13,847 nucleotides of DNA from an uncultured Anaerosacchariphilus sp. Lineage in GTDB: Bacteria > Bacillota > Clostridia > Lachnospirales > Lachnospiraceae. The translations under genes were made by a program, and so were the position numbers. Position 1 is the stretch's first letter. The number at the start of each line of letters is the position of its first letter. Below are positions 1 through 6,873 of this stretch, in pieces. The stretch is taken from contig CAKROP010000025.1 in NCBI GenBank assembly GCA_934373375.1, positions 1 to 13,847 on the forward strand. The letters run 5' to 3'. The notes under the pieces were generated by a model. That model was given only the letters and a program-made list of their open reading frames with translations. It was not told where the DNA came from and did not search any database.

Positions 1-1136
1 TCGATAACCTTCAGCACATCACCGGCGATAAAGGAACAGTTGGCCAGGCCGTTCAGCCGGGCATTCACTTTGGCGGCTTCCACAGCCTCCTCCACGATTT
101 CCACGCCTACTACCTTTTTTGCCACCGGTGCCAGCATCTGGGCAATGGTGCCGGTGCCGCTGTACAGGTCGAAGATCACGCGATCGTCCGTCTCCCCGAT
201 ATAACCCCGGGCCGTCTCATAGAGCAGCTCCGCGCCCAGGGAATTGGTCTGGAAGAAGGAAAACGGGGAAATCTTGAAGCGAAGTCCCAGAAGCTTCTCA
301 TAGAAATAGTCTCTGCCGTACAGCAGCTCCGTCCGGTCATTCTGCACCACATCTGCCAGACTGTCGTTGTGGGTATGCAGAATGCCCACAATCTCCCCCT
401 CCAGCGGAAGCGCCCGCAGCTCCTCCGCCCAGGACTGGTCCGCCACCAATGCGCTATAGTCGCTGCCATCCTCACGAAGATGCTGCGTTGTGGTAATCAG
501 ATCCACCAGAATCTCCCCTGTATTCGCCGCTTTTCGCACCAGCAGATGACGGAGATACCCCGTATGACGCAGTCTGTGGTAGAAGGGCAGCCCCTTCTTT
601 TCAAAATGCTCCAGCACACAGCGCAGAATCTTCCGGAAATCCCCGTCCACGATCTGACACTGATCCGCTGTCACGATATCGTAGAAGCTGCCTCTTTTGT
701 GCATACCGAGGGCCAACGGGCCGTCCTTTTCCTCGTCACCAAAGGAGAACTCCATCTTATTGCGATATTCCAGCTGCCGGGGACTGCCCTTCACACCTTC
801 AAATACATAGGGGGCTGTAATCGCGCCGTCCAGAAGTTCCTTAAGCTGCCCTTCTTTTAAGAGACGCTGATCTTCGTAGGACAAATTCTGCCAGGTACAG
901 CCGCCGCAGTTTGCAAAATGCGGACAGACCGGCGTAATCTCATTGGCCGCAGGCTCCAGAATCTGAAGAAGCTGCCCTTCGCCTACACCTTTTCGCACCT
1001 TTTTAAGCCGAAACTGCACTTTCTGTCCCGGCAATGTGTTCTTCACCGCCACGCGGCGCTCTTCCACGGTCACAATTCCTTTATTCGGAAACTCCGTCTT
1101 CTCGACGATTCCCTCGTAAATTTCACCTTTTTTCAT
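1..1136 (-). CDS. rlmD: 23S rRNA (uracil-C5)-methyltransferase, RlmD/RumA family (C-terminus outside window)
   Basis: SAM-dependent enzyme of the TrmA/RumA family that methylates C5 of a uridine in 23S rRNA. About 378 codons are visible and the gene runs off the left edge. Residues ~3-58 look like a TRAM RNA-binding domain. Cys71, Cys77, Cys80 and Cys160 reproduce the C-x5-C-x2-C...C arrangement that binds the [4Fe-4S] cluster in RumA. FQTN (295-298), DLYSGTGTI (323-331) and GVEIVEEAV (344-352) form the SAM-binding Rossmann core. The catalytic-cysteine motif near the C-terminus would lie beyond the window. The start is the ATG at 1134-1136, preceded by AGAGGAAG at good spacing. A terminator lies 42 bases upstream and I found no convincing promoter between it and the gene. 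Firmicute members may modify one or two uridines (RlmCD type); the sequence does not tell which. Confidence 0.9.
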   Translation of the reverse strand, partial: MKKGEIYEGIVEKTEFPNKGIVTVEERRVAVKNTLPGQKVQFRLKKVRKGVGEGQLLQILEPAANEITPVCPHFANCGGCTWQNLSYEDQRLLKEGQLKELLDGAITAPYVFEGVKGSPRQLEYRNKMEFSFGDEEKDGPLALGMHKRGSFYDIVTADQCQIVDGDFRKILRCVLEHFEKKGLPFYHRLRHTGYLRHLLVRKAANTGEILVDLITTTQHLREDGSDYSALVADQSWAEELRALPLEGEIVGILHTHNDSLADVVQNDRTELLYGRDYFYEKLLGLRFKISPFSFFQTNSLGAELLYETARGYIGETDDRVIFDLYSGTGTIAQMLAPVAKKVVGVEIVEEAVEAAKVNARLNGLANCSFIAGDVLKVI

Positions 1137-1177
1137 AAACTTCCTCTTTCTGTCCCAAAATCCAAAACAGAGAACCG

Positions 1178-1220
1178 AAAAAGAGTGTCTCAAAACATCT
1201 GTTCCGTCCTGAGACACCCT
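1178..1220 (-). terminator. Rho-independent terminator after the acidic-tail small gene
   Basis: Perfect 8-bp arms GTGTCTCA (1185-1192) and TGAGACAC (1210-1217), extended by one wobble and two further pairs, enclose a 17-nt loop. On the minus strand the stem is followed by five Ts (1182-1178). It lies 24 bases past the stop of the 82-residue gene and just upstream of rlmD, so it should end the small transcript or attenuate read-through into rlmD. Confidence 0.75.
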
Positions 1221-1243
1221 TCGCTCACTTCTGTTTCTTTTTC

Positions 1244-1492
1244 TTATTCTTCCTCGTCATCGAAGAAATCATCGTCAAACTCGTCATCATCGAAGTCATC
1301 TTCGAACTCATCCAGATAGGACGGTGCAAAGAAACGATATACTGCATAGGCGATTCCTGCCACTGCCGCTACCGCTCCGAGCACTGCCAGAATCCAGAGA
1401 ACCGTGTTCTTGTTCTTCTCCTCGATCTCTTTCTTGTGAAGCAGTTCATTTAATTTGGTTGCTGTCAGAAAATCTTCCATCTTATTATTCAT
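1244..1492 (-). CDS. Small single-pass membrane protein with highly acidic tail, unknown function
   Basis: An 82-residue protein I cannot assign to a named family. Residues 1-30 are a charged, probably helical N-terminal segment. Residues ~31-52 (VLWILAVLGAVAAVAGIAYA and flanks) form one transmembrane helix. Residues 61-82 consist only of Asp, Glu and Phe: 17 acidic residues and 5 phenylalanines. The start ATG has AAAGGATG about 7-10 bases upstream, and an extended -10 promoter lies about 42 bases upstream, so it is a real, separately transcribed gene rather than a shadow. It sits between pcrA and rlmD on the same strand and has its own terminator. Lys/Arg are more frequent just before the helix than after it, which favours the acidic tail being outside by the positive-inside rule, though this is weak. 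The tail could equally be a protein- or cation-binding segment. Confidence 0.8.
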   Translation of the reverse strand: MNNKMEDFLTATKLNELLHKKEIEEKNKNTVLWILAVLGAVAAVAGIAYAVYRFFAPSYLDEFEDDFDDDEFDDDFFDDEEE

Positions 1493-1533
1493 CGTTCCTA
1501 CATCCTTTCCGCAGACTGCCGCTTGTTTTAAAT

Positions 1534-1542
1534 ATTATATCA
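1534..1542 (-). promoter_or_regulatory. Extended -10 promoter of the acidic-tail gene
   Basis: On the minus strand TG-A-TATAAT is a perfect extended -10 (TATAAT at 1534-1539, TG at 1541-1542) in the 99-base gap after pcrA. No good -35 lies at 17 bp; a TTGACG further up is 30 bp away, too far. The predicted leader is about 35 nt and contains the ribosome-binding site. Confidence 0.55.
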
Positions 1543-1591
1543 TATTCCCTTTTAAAATACTATGGGTTCCGTCAAAAAAATGCGATTCCGG

Positions 1592-3823
1592 TCAATACAC
1601 CTTCTGAAGCTTGGCAAAGGAGGCGAACAGCTTCTTTACACCCGCCGTATCGAAGTTCACGCGTACCTCATAGTCCTTGGCGCCTTCGATAATCTCAAGC
1701 ACCGTACCCTCGCCGAAACGGATATGCTTCACCCGGTCTCCCACGCTGTAATCCAGATGGGACGCCTTGGTAGCCGCTACCATTTTGGACTGAATGGGCT
1801 TTGCCCGAAGACTTTTTCTGGCCTCCAGCATGGCCTGTCTGCGCTGGTTGATGCGCTGCTCCTTGGCCTCTTTTGCCCTCTGTCCCGGACTTTCGGTCTT
1901 ATTTTCCAGATACTCGCCCGGAATCTCCTTGACGAAGCGGGAAATCATATTATACTGGACCTCCCCCCGCAGCATACGCTGTCTGGCCGCCGTCAGGGTC
2001 AGCTCCTTCTTGGCGCGGGTGATACCCACATAGCAGAGACGACGCTCTTCTTCTATCTCCTCCTGGGGATTATCGGCCACAATGGACATGTAACTGGGGA
2101 ACAATCCCTCCTCCATGCCGACCATATAGACATAGGGAAACTCCAGACCCTTGGCGCTGTGAAGCGTCATCAGCACCACATGATTGCTCTCTTCCTCCAG
2201 GTTATCAATATCAGCCACCAGAGCCACTTCCTCCAGGAAGCCGCTGAGGGACGGATTCTCCGCATTTTCATCATAATCCTTGACCTTGCTCATGAGCTCG
2301 TCGATATTCTCCAGACGGGCCTCCGACTCATCGGTGCCCTCCAGAATCAGCTCTCTGCGGTAACCGGTCTCCTCCAGAATGGTCTCCAGAAGCTCACTGA
2401 CCTTCGCATGCTCCTGCTTGGCCCTGAGGGTCTGAATCAGCACTGTAAAAGGCAGCACCTTGGACGCGCCACGGCCAATGCCCGGAATCTGCTCCGCGTT
2501 CAGAAGGGCCTCATAAAAGCCCATATCGTTGGCCACGGCATATTCACCCACACGGCTTAAAGTTGTCGCGCCGATGCCCCGTTTGGGCACGTTGATGATG
2601 CGGCGCACGGCCACCTCGTCACGGCCATTGTCCACGGTCTTTAAGTAAGCCAGCAGATCCTTGATCTCCTTGCGGGCATAAAAATTAACGCCGCCGATGA
2701 TCTTATAGGGGATATTTGCGTAAATCAGCTTTTCCTCAAAGAGGCGGGACTGGGCGTTGGTGCGGTAGAGGATCGCGTGATCTTTATACTCTGCCTCCTC
2801 CTTCTGGATATGGCTGGTAATATTTCCAATGACATGCTCCGCCTCCTCAAAGGCATTCTGGAACTGCCGGAAGCGCACCGGCACGCCTGCGCCGTTATCC
2901 GTCCACAGCCGCTTGTCCTTCCGACCCTGGTTATGGTGAATGACCTCGTTGGCCGCGTTCAGAATATTGCTGGTGGAACGGTAGTTCTGCTCCAGCTTGA
3001 TGACCTTCGCGTCCGGAAACACCTGCTCAAAGTTCAGGATATTCATGATATTTGCGCCACGAAACCGGTAAATAGACTGGTCGTCGTCGCCCACCACGCA
3101 GAGATTCCGATACTTTGCTGCCAACAGGCTTACCAGCTTAAACTGGGCTGTATTGGTATCCTGATACTCGTCCACCATGATATAGCGGAACCGCTCCTGA
3201 TAAAAATCCAGCACATCCGGACAGTTCTGGAACAGCTCCACAGTCTTCATAATCAGATCGTCAAAATCCAGCGCGTTATTCTTATGAAGCTGAGCCTGGT
3301 ATTCCGCATAGACCCCGGCAATCTTCTGCTGATTCCAGTCGCTGCCCGCATCCAGCTGCATCTGCACCGGGTTCATCAGCTCATCCTTTGCATGGGAAAT
3401 AGCGCCGAGAAGCATCCGTTCTTTATAGATCTTCGTGTCAATCTGCAGCTTTTTGCAGACCTCCTTCATCACCGACTTCTGGTCATCTGTATCGTAGATG
3501 GAAAATGAGGTGTCATAGCCCAGCCGATCGATATAGCGCCGCAGAATCCGCACGCAGGTAGAATGGAAGGTGCTGACCCAGATGCTGTCGCTGCCCAGGC
3601 CCACCAGCTTGTCTACGCGTTCCCGCATCTCCCCTGCCGCCTTATTGGTAAAGGTAATAGCCAGAATATTCCAGGGCGCAACACCCTGCTCTATCAGATA
3701 TGCCACCCGGTGCGTCAGCACACGGGTCTTGCCGGAACCGGCTCCCGCCAAAATCAGAAGCGGTCCTTCGGTATGAAGCACCGCTTCTTTTTGTTCCGGG
3801 TTCAAAAGATCATAACTACTCAT
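1592..3823 (-). CDS. pcrA: ATP-dependent 3'-5' DNA helicase PcrA (UvrD/Rep family)
   Basis: Superfamily 1A helicase of 743 residues, a normal length for PcrA. It unwinds DNA in repair and replication restart, removes RecA filaments and associates with RNA polymerase. All helicase motifs are present: Walker A AGAGSGKT (26-33), Ia TFTNKAAGEM (58-67), Walker B VDEYQDTN (217-224), III GDDDQSIYRFRGA (245-257), IV QNYRS (279-283), V LMTLHSAKGLEF (551-562) and VI VGITRAKKEL (599-608). The C-terminal ~53 residues (YSVGDRVKHIRFGEGTVLEI onward) are the Tudor-like domain that contacts RNA polymerase in PcrA/UvrD. The start MSSYDLL is preceded by a modest AGAGAG ribosome site. The gene begins 40 bases after the stop of the SPFH gene on the same strand with no terminator seen between them, so it could be read from the pspA promoter as well as from any promoter of its own. 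Confidence 0.96.
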   Translation of the reverse strand: MSSYDLLNPEQKEAVLHTEGPLLILAGAGSGKTRVLTHRVAYLIEQGVAPWNILAITFTNKAAGEMRERVDKLVGLGSDSIWVSTFHSTCVRILRRYIDRLGYDTSFSIYDTDDQKSVMKEVCKKLQIDTKIYKERMLLGAISHAKDELMNPVQMQLDAGSDWNQQKIAGVYAEYQAQLHKNNALDFDDLIMKTVELFQNCPDVLDFYQERFRYIMVDEYQDTNTAQFKLVSLLAAKYRNLCVVGDDDQSIYRFRGANIMNILNFEQVFPDAKVIKLEQNYRSTSNILNAANEVIHHNQGRKDKRLWTDNGAGVPVRFRQFQNAFEEAEHVIGNITSHIQKEEAEYKDHAILYRTNAQSRLFEEKLIYANIPYKIIGGVNFYARKEIKDLLAYLKTVDNGRDEVAVRRIINVPKRGIGATTLSRVGEYAVANDMGFYEALLNAEQIPGIGRGASKVLPFTVLIQTLRAKQEHAKVSELLETILEETGYRRELILEGTDESEARLENIDELMSKVKDYDENAENPSLSGFLEEVALVADIDNLEEESNHVVLMTLHSAKGLEFPYVYMVGMEEGLFPSYMSIVADNPQEEIEEERRLCYVGITRAKKELTLTAARQRMLRGEVQYNMISRFVKEIPGEYLENKTESPGQRAKEAKEQRINQRRQAMLEARKSLRAKPIQSKMVAATKASHLDYSVGDRVKHIRFGEGTVLEIIEGAKDYEVRVNFDTAGVKKLFASFAKLQKVY

Positions 3824-3863
3824 AACTCTCTTTATCTCCCTGTCTCGTTACATTCCGCCGCTT

Positions 3864-4844
3864 TTATACCAGCTTCTGTCCGCAATTGGGGCAGAAATTC
3901 GCTCCATTGGTCTTCGTACCGCAGTTGGGACAGAAATTCGGGGCTGTACCGCCTGCTGCCGCGCCCTGGTTCGGAGCTGCGGCCTGCTGTGCGCCGCCAT
4001 TCATGGCCTGTGCCATCTGAGACGCCATATGCTGGCCCATGGCCATTCCCATGGCCATACCGGCCATATCGGAAGCGGTTCCGCCGCCCTGACCTTTAGC
4101 CATCGCCTCGCCCATGGCTACCTGCTGGAAGCGTCCCACATCGCCAATCATGCTCTGGGCCGCCGCCTTCTCAGCCATCTTCTGGACTTCCTCCGGATAG
4201 TTGAAGCTGGAAATCGCGAAGCTGGCAATGCTGATACCAATCTTACTCATCTCCATGTCCAAATCCTCCCGGATACCGCGGCCAATGGCGTCCGCGTTGG
4301 CCTGAAGATTGAACATATCTTTGCCTTCCTTTGAAATCCATTTCATCAGAAGCTGATCCAGCATACCGATGATGCGCTCCCGCACATCCTCCACAGAATA
4401 CTGCTGCTTGATGCCCGCCACCTTTTCAATCAGAGCATCGTAATCGGATACCTTGCACGCGAAGGTACCGAAAGCCCGGATGGGCATACCGCCCGGAAGT
4501 CCCGGTGTCGGAATCAGCACCGGACTCTTGGTGCCCCATTTTACCAGCACCTCTTTGGTATTGATAAACAGCACTTCCGCCCGCAGGCCGCTGTTAAAAC
4601 CGAACTTGAATCCCTTTAAGGTAGACAGGAAGGGAATGATCGCCGATTCGATATCGTAGCTTCCCTCGTCCCGGAAGATACCCTCTACCTTGCCGTTGTA
4701 AAGGAAAATCGCGTCCTGGCCCGGACGGATAATCAGCCGGCTTCCTTTCTTAATCTCCTTGTTGCTCCATTTCCAGAAAAGCATATCATCCCGGAATTCC
4801 TGCCATTCTACTACATTGGCAAACTGTCCGCTGAATAATCCCAT
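3864..4844 (-). CDS. ydjI: SPFH-domain protein with C-terminal zinc ribbon, YdjI-like
   Basis: A 326-residue member of the SPFH/YdjI family (older name: virion core protein-like). In B. subtilis YdjI is encoded with PspA and is reported to link PspA to the membrane. Residues ~20-230 form the SPFH-like fold (VVEWQEF, RLIIRPGQDAIFLYNGKVEG, IRAFGTFACKVSDYDALIEK). Residues ~245-285 are Met/Gly/Ala/Gln-rich (AGMAMGMAMGQHMASQMAQA). The C-terminus is a zinc ribbon with Cys305, Cys308, Cys318 and Cys321 (FCPNCG-x9-FCPNCG). I see no transmembrane helix of its own. The start ATG at 4842-4844 follows GAGGAGG by 6 bases. That site lies inside the preceding gene's last codons, and the two genes overlap by 34 bases out of frame, so translation is probably coupled. 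Confidence 0.88.
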   Translation of the reverse strand: MGLFSGQFANVVEWQEFRDDMLFWKWSNKEIKKGSRLIIRPGQDAIFLYNGKVEGIFRDEGSYDIESAIIPFLSTLKGFKFGFNSGLRAEVLFINTKEVLVKWGTKSPVLIPTPGLPGGMPIRAFGTFACKVSDYDALIEKVAGIKQQYSVEDVRERIIGMLDQLLMKWISKEGKDMFNLQANADAIGRGIREDLDMEMSKIGISIASFAISSFNYPEEVQKMAEKAAAQSMIGDVGRFQQVAMGEAMAKGQGGGTASDMAGMAMGMAMGQHMASQMAQAMNGGAQQAAAPNQGAAAGGTAPNFCPNCGTKTNGANFCPNCGQKLV

Positions 4845-6016
4845 GTCTCTGCCTCCTCATTTTCTTCCTGCAGGGTTATCGGCTCCTCTGCCCGGCTGTC
4901 CGCTGTCAGGAGCACGCTCTCAGTCGGAACTGCGCGCATGCTGTAATAGCTGTCGTCACCACCGGTGCTGAACAGGTAAATCAGGAATATCACCGCCAGA
5001 ATACCCAGAATAATCGCTATGATTTTCGCCGGGCTCTTCGGATAATCGCCCTCTACCCTGCCGCTCTGACCGTTGATCAGAACGTGATATTTCTTACCCT
5101 TATAGGTATATGCCGTAGCGTAAACCGGAAGCATCACATGCTTGTAGGTCTCGTCGCTGTAGCTGGCGCGCACGCTCACGCCCCGCACTTCATCGTAACG
5201 GCGCAGCACATCCTGCCGGGCCATTTCTTCCAGATTAAATTCCATGTACTGTCTGGCGTCGCTGTGGGCGTCATCCAGATCCACGGTATAGACCTCCGCG
5301 TTGTAACCCGAGAAGTACTCCGGGGAATACGACGCCACCTGTGTCAGACCGAAGCTTCCGACCCGGTCCAACAGATTTCTTTTCAGGCTCTTTGACGCCG
5401 GGATCAGTACGTCGTCAAAAAAGTGCCGGATACTGCCGGAAGTGGGATACCAGTCCACTACCGTCTCCTGCACGGTCTTGCCATCCGGCCCTTTCCGTGT
5501 CACGGTACGTCTGCGCCCGCCCTGAGCCGTATAGCGGGCGTCTGCCTTCGCATCAAAGGTCCAGTAGGGCAGATAGATGCCCTGAAGCTTCTCCTGCTGA
5601 TACAGGTGCTTCAGTTCGCCCGGAGCCATCCAGCGGCCCTTCAGCCATTTTCGGAACAGCTCGCCCACCCGGTTCCGGTCTATCTGGAAGGGCAGTACGC
5701 CGTCGGGAATGATGGCGTCCTCCTGCTTGTCGGCCAACACATACTTGGAACCGCAATAGGGACAGCTGGTAGCCGTACTGTTGGCCGCCACCTCAATTTT
5801 CGCGCCGCAGCCCTTACAGATCATGGTCTGGCTCTTTTTCTCCGACGCTGTGATAGTCTGCATGGCGTGGCGGGTCAGACTGTGCTCTACAATCTTTTTC
5901 TTGTCATTTTTTATCTTTGTCTCTGTGCCGCAGTTGGGGCATTTGAGACTCTGAGAGGCGGCGTCAAATTCCATAACGCCGCCACAGTTTTCACAGTAGT
6001 AAATTTTGTTATCCAT
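4811..6016 (-). CDS. ydjG: Double zinc-ribbon, single-pass membrane protein, YdjG-like
   Basis: A 401-residue protein resembling YdjG of the B. subtilis pspA operon. Two N-terminal four-cysteine zinc ribbons are visible: Cys8/Cys11/Cys26/Cys29 and Cys67/Cys70/Cys85/Cys88. A soluble middle of ~100-325 contains LPYWTFDAKADARYTAQGG and ends with KYHVLINGQSGRVEGDYPKS. One transmembrane helix (KIIAIILGILAVIFLIYLFS, 331-350) is followed by a ~50-residue acidic tail. Its likely role, by family and context, is to form a membrane complex with the SPFH protein and PspA; this is inferred. It starts 13 bases after the pspA stop with only a weak GGGAA ribosome site, suggesting translational coupling. Its final 34 bases overlap the SPFH gene and carry that gene's ribosome-binding site. 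No separate ydjH is present. Confidence 0.82.
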   Translation of the reverse strand: MDNKIYYCENCGGVMEFDAASQSLKCPNCGTETKIKNDKKKIVEHSLTRHAMQTITASEKKSQTMICKGCGAKIEVAANSTATSCPYCGSKYVLADKQEDAIIPDGVLPFQIDRNRVGELFRKWLKGRWMAPGELKHLYQQEKLQGIYLPYWTFDAKADARYTAQGGRRRTVTRKGPDGKTVQETVVDWYPTSGSIRHFFDDVLIPASKSLKRNLLDRVGSFGLTQVASYSPEYFSGYNAEVYTVDLDDAHSDARQYMEFNLEEMARQDVLRRYDEVRGVSVRASYSDETYKHVMLPVYATAYTYKGKKYHVLINGQSGRVEGDYPKSPAKIIAIILGILAVIFLIYLFSTGGDDSYYSMRAVPTESVLLTADSRAEEPITLQEENEEAETWDYSADSLPM

Positions 6017-6029
6017 CGATATTCCCAGC

Positions 6030-6704
6030 TTACAATCCCATCTTTGCCTTCAGCGCTGCCAGCTCGTCATCCACACCGGATGCTGTGCTGTCATATTTCT
6101 TGGTCAGATCGTCGATGCTTCCCTCTTTCTTATTAAGTTCAGACATGGCGTTGGCCTCATCCAGCATCTTGTCCGCCTTGGCTTCCATCTTCTCAAATGC
6201 TGCGATGGCATCGCCTGCGCCCGCTACGCTGGACCCGATCTTGTTCAGCTTCTCCTGGGTCTTCGCTACTGCCACCTTGGTCTTAATCGCGTCACGCTTG
6301 GACTCCAGGGTCTCCATATCCTTCACCAGCTTATCATGCATCTCCTTCATCTGAACCGCGTTGGCTGCCGCTGCCTCATAGGACTTCTGAAGGCTCTCCT
6401 GCTTCTTCGTCAGATCCGCTTTTTTCTCCAGGAACTGGCGCGCGTCGCCCTCATTGCCTGCCAGGAGGGCTTTCTCCGCGTACTTCTGCATCTTCTCCAC
6501 TTCTGCGCCGCACTCGTCCAGTTCTCTCTTGGCCTTGGTCTCAGCCGCCATCACAGCTGCTGTCTCTGCCTTCACTTTTCCCAGATCGCTTTCAACCTCA
6601 CGCAGATACTGATCGATCATTTTCTCCGGATCCTCTGCCTTGTCCAGCAGCGCATTGATGTTCGCTGACATGATGTCCCCAAATCTTTTTAAAATGTTAG
6701 CCAT
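6030..6704 (-). CDS. pspA: Phage-shock protein A homologue, PspA/IM30 family
   Basis: A 224-residue ESCRT-III-like coiled-coil protein that binds damaged or strained membranes. The N-terminal segment MANILKRFGDIMSANINALL is the amphipathic helix. The family motif EDPEKMIDQYL (24-34) follows, then long heptad-rich coiled coils (~35-155) and a helical C-terminal part ending in DELAALKAKMGL. The length matches the family norm (~220). The start is the ATG at 6702-6704: it has AGGAGG 5-6 bases upstream and gives the canonical N-terminus. An upstream in-frame ATG at 6818 would add 38 residues across the promoter and is rejected. It is the first gene of the pspA-ydjG-ydjI set, which in B. subtilis is pspA-ydjG-ydjH-ydjI under sigma-W. 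Confidence 0.93.
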   Translation of the reverse strand: MANILKRFGDIMSANINALLDKAEDPEKMIDQYLREVESDLGKVKAETAAVMAAETKAKRELDECGAEVEKMQKYAEKALLAGNEGDARQFLEKKADLTKKQESLQKSYEAAAANAVQMKEMHDKLVKDMETLESKRDAIKTKVAVAKTQEKLNKIGSSVAGAGDAIAAFEKMEAKADKMLDEANAMSELNKKEGSIDDLTKKYDSTASGVDDELAALKAKMGL

Positions 6705-6756
6705 TTTATCCTCCTTCTGCAGAAACTGAAAGTTTGTCTGCCCCTTAATGGTTTCT

Positions 6757-6785
6757 ATTATATTACAAATTTCGTCTCCTGTCAT
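6757..6785 (-). promoter_or_regulatory. Sigma-A-type promoter of the pspA operon
   Basis: On the minus strand, ATGACA (-35, 6780-6785) is separated by 17 bp from a perfect TATAAT (-10, 6757-6762). The leader before the pspA ATG would be about 45 nt. I see no sigma-W-like TGAAAC/CGTA pair, so housekeeping transcription is the simplest reading. Confidence 0.7.
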
Positions 6786-6825
6786 TCCTTTTCTGCATCT
6801 TAAAAAAACTTTAAACATTTACCTC

Positions 6826-6854
6826 TTGTCATATAGTTTTGAATACTATATAAT
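6826..6854 (+). promoter_or_regulatory. Sigma-A-type promoter of the DUF1836 gene
   Basis: TTGTCA (-35, 6826-6831), a 17-bp spacer and a perfect TATAAT (-10, 6849-6854). The expected transcription start near 6861 leaves only ~13 nt before the ATG, just enough for the GAGGTGAT ribosome site. The -35 boxes of this promoter and the divergent pspA promoter are 40 bp apart. Confidence 0.7.
6831..6851. promoter_or_regulatory. Near-perfect 21-bp dyad, candidate operator
   Basis: Arms ATATAGT (6831-6837) and ACTATAT (6845-6851) are perfect inverted repeats around TTTGAAT. Two of the three remaining inner positions also pair, so 9 of 10 positions match about a central G (6841). The dyad fills the spacer between -35 and -10 of the DUF1836 promoter, touching both hexamers. 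A protein bound here would block or reshape that promoter. Autoregulation by the DUF1836 protein is an inference. Confidence 0.5.
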
Positions 6855-6873
6855 AGGTTCCGAGGTGATACCT

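Noticed and set aside
1244..1310. Repetitive TCATC/TCGTC tract that could be read as a short tandem repeat
   Set aside because: Explained by the Asp/Glu/Phe codons of the acidic tail; no regular period.
1562..2560. 332-codon plus-strand open frame
   Set aside because: Entirely antisense to pcrA, whose full set of helicase motifs is on the other strand; no ribosome site and no recognisable protein features.
5423..6136. 237-codon plus-strand frame opposite the zinc-ribbon gene
   Set aside because: Shadow of the YdjG-like gene; no family resemblance and no promoter or ribosome site.
6705..6818. 38-codon N-terminal extension of pspA from an ATG at 6818
   Set aside because: It would run across the -35 and -10 of the pspA promoter, has no family-like sequence, and the ATG at 6704 has a perfect ribosome site and canonical PspA start.
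6748..6873. 42-codon upstream extension of the DUF1836 gene
   Set aside because: Spans both divergent promoters and the dyad; the ATG at 6874 has GAGGTGAT at good spacing.
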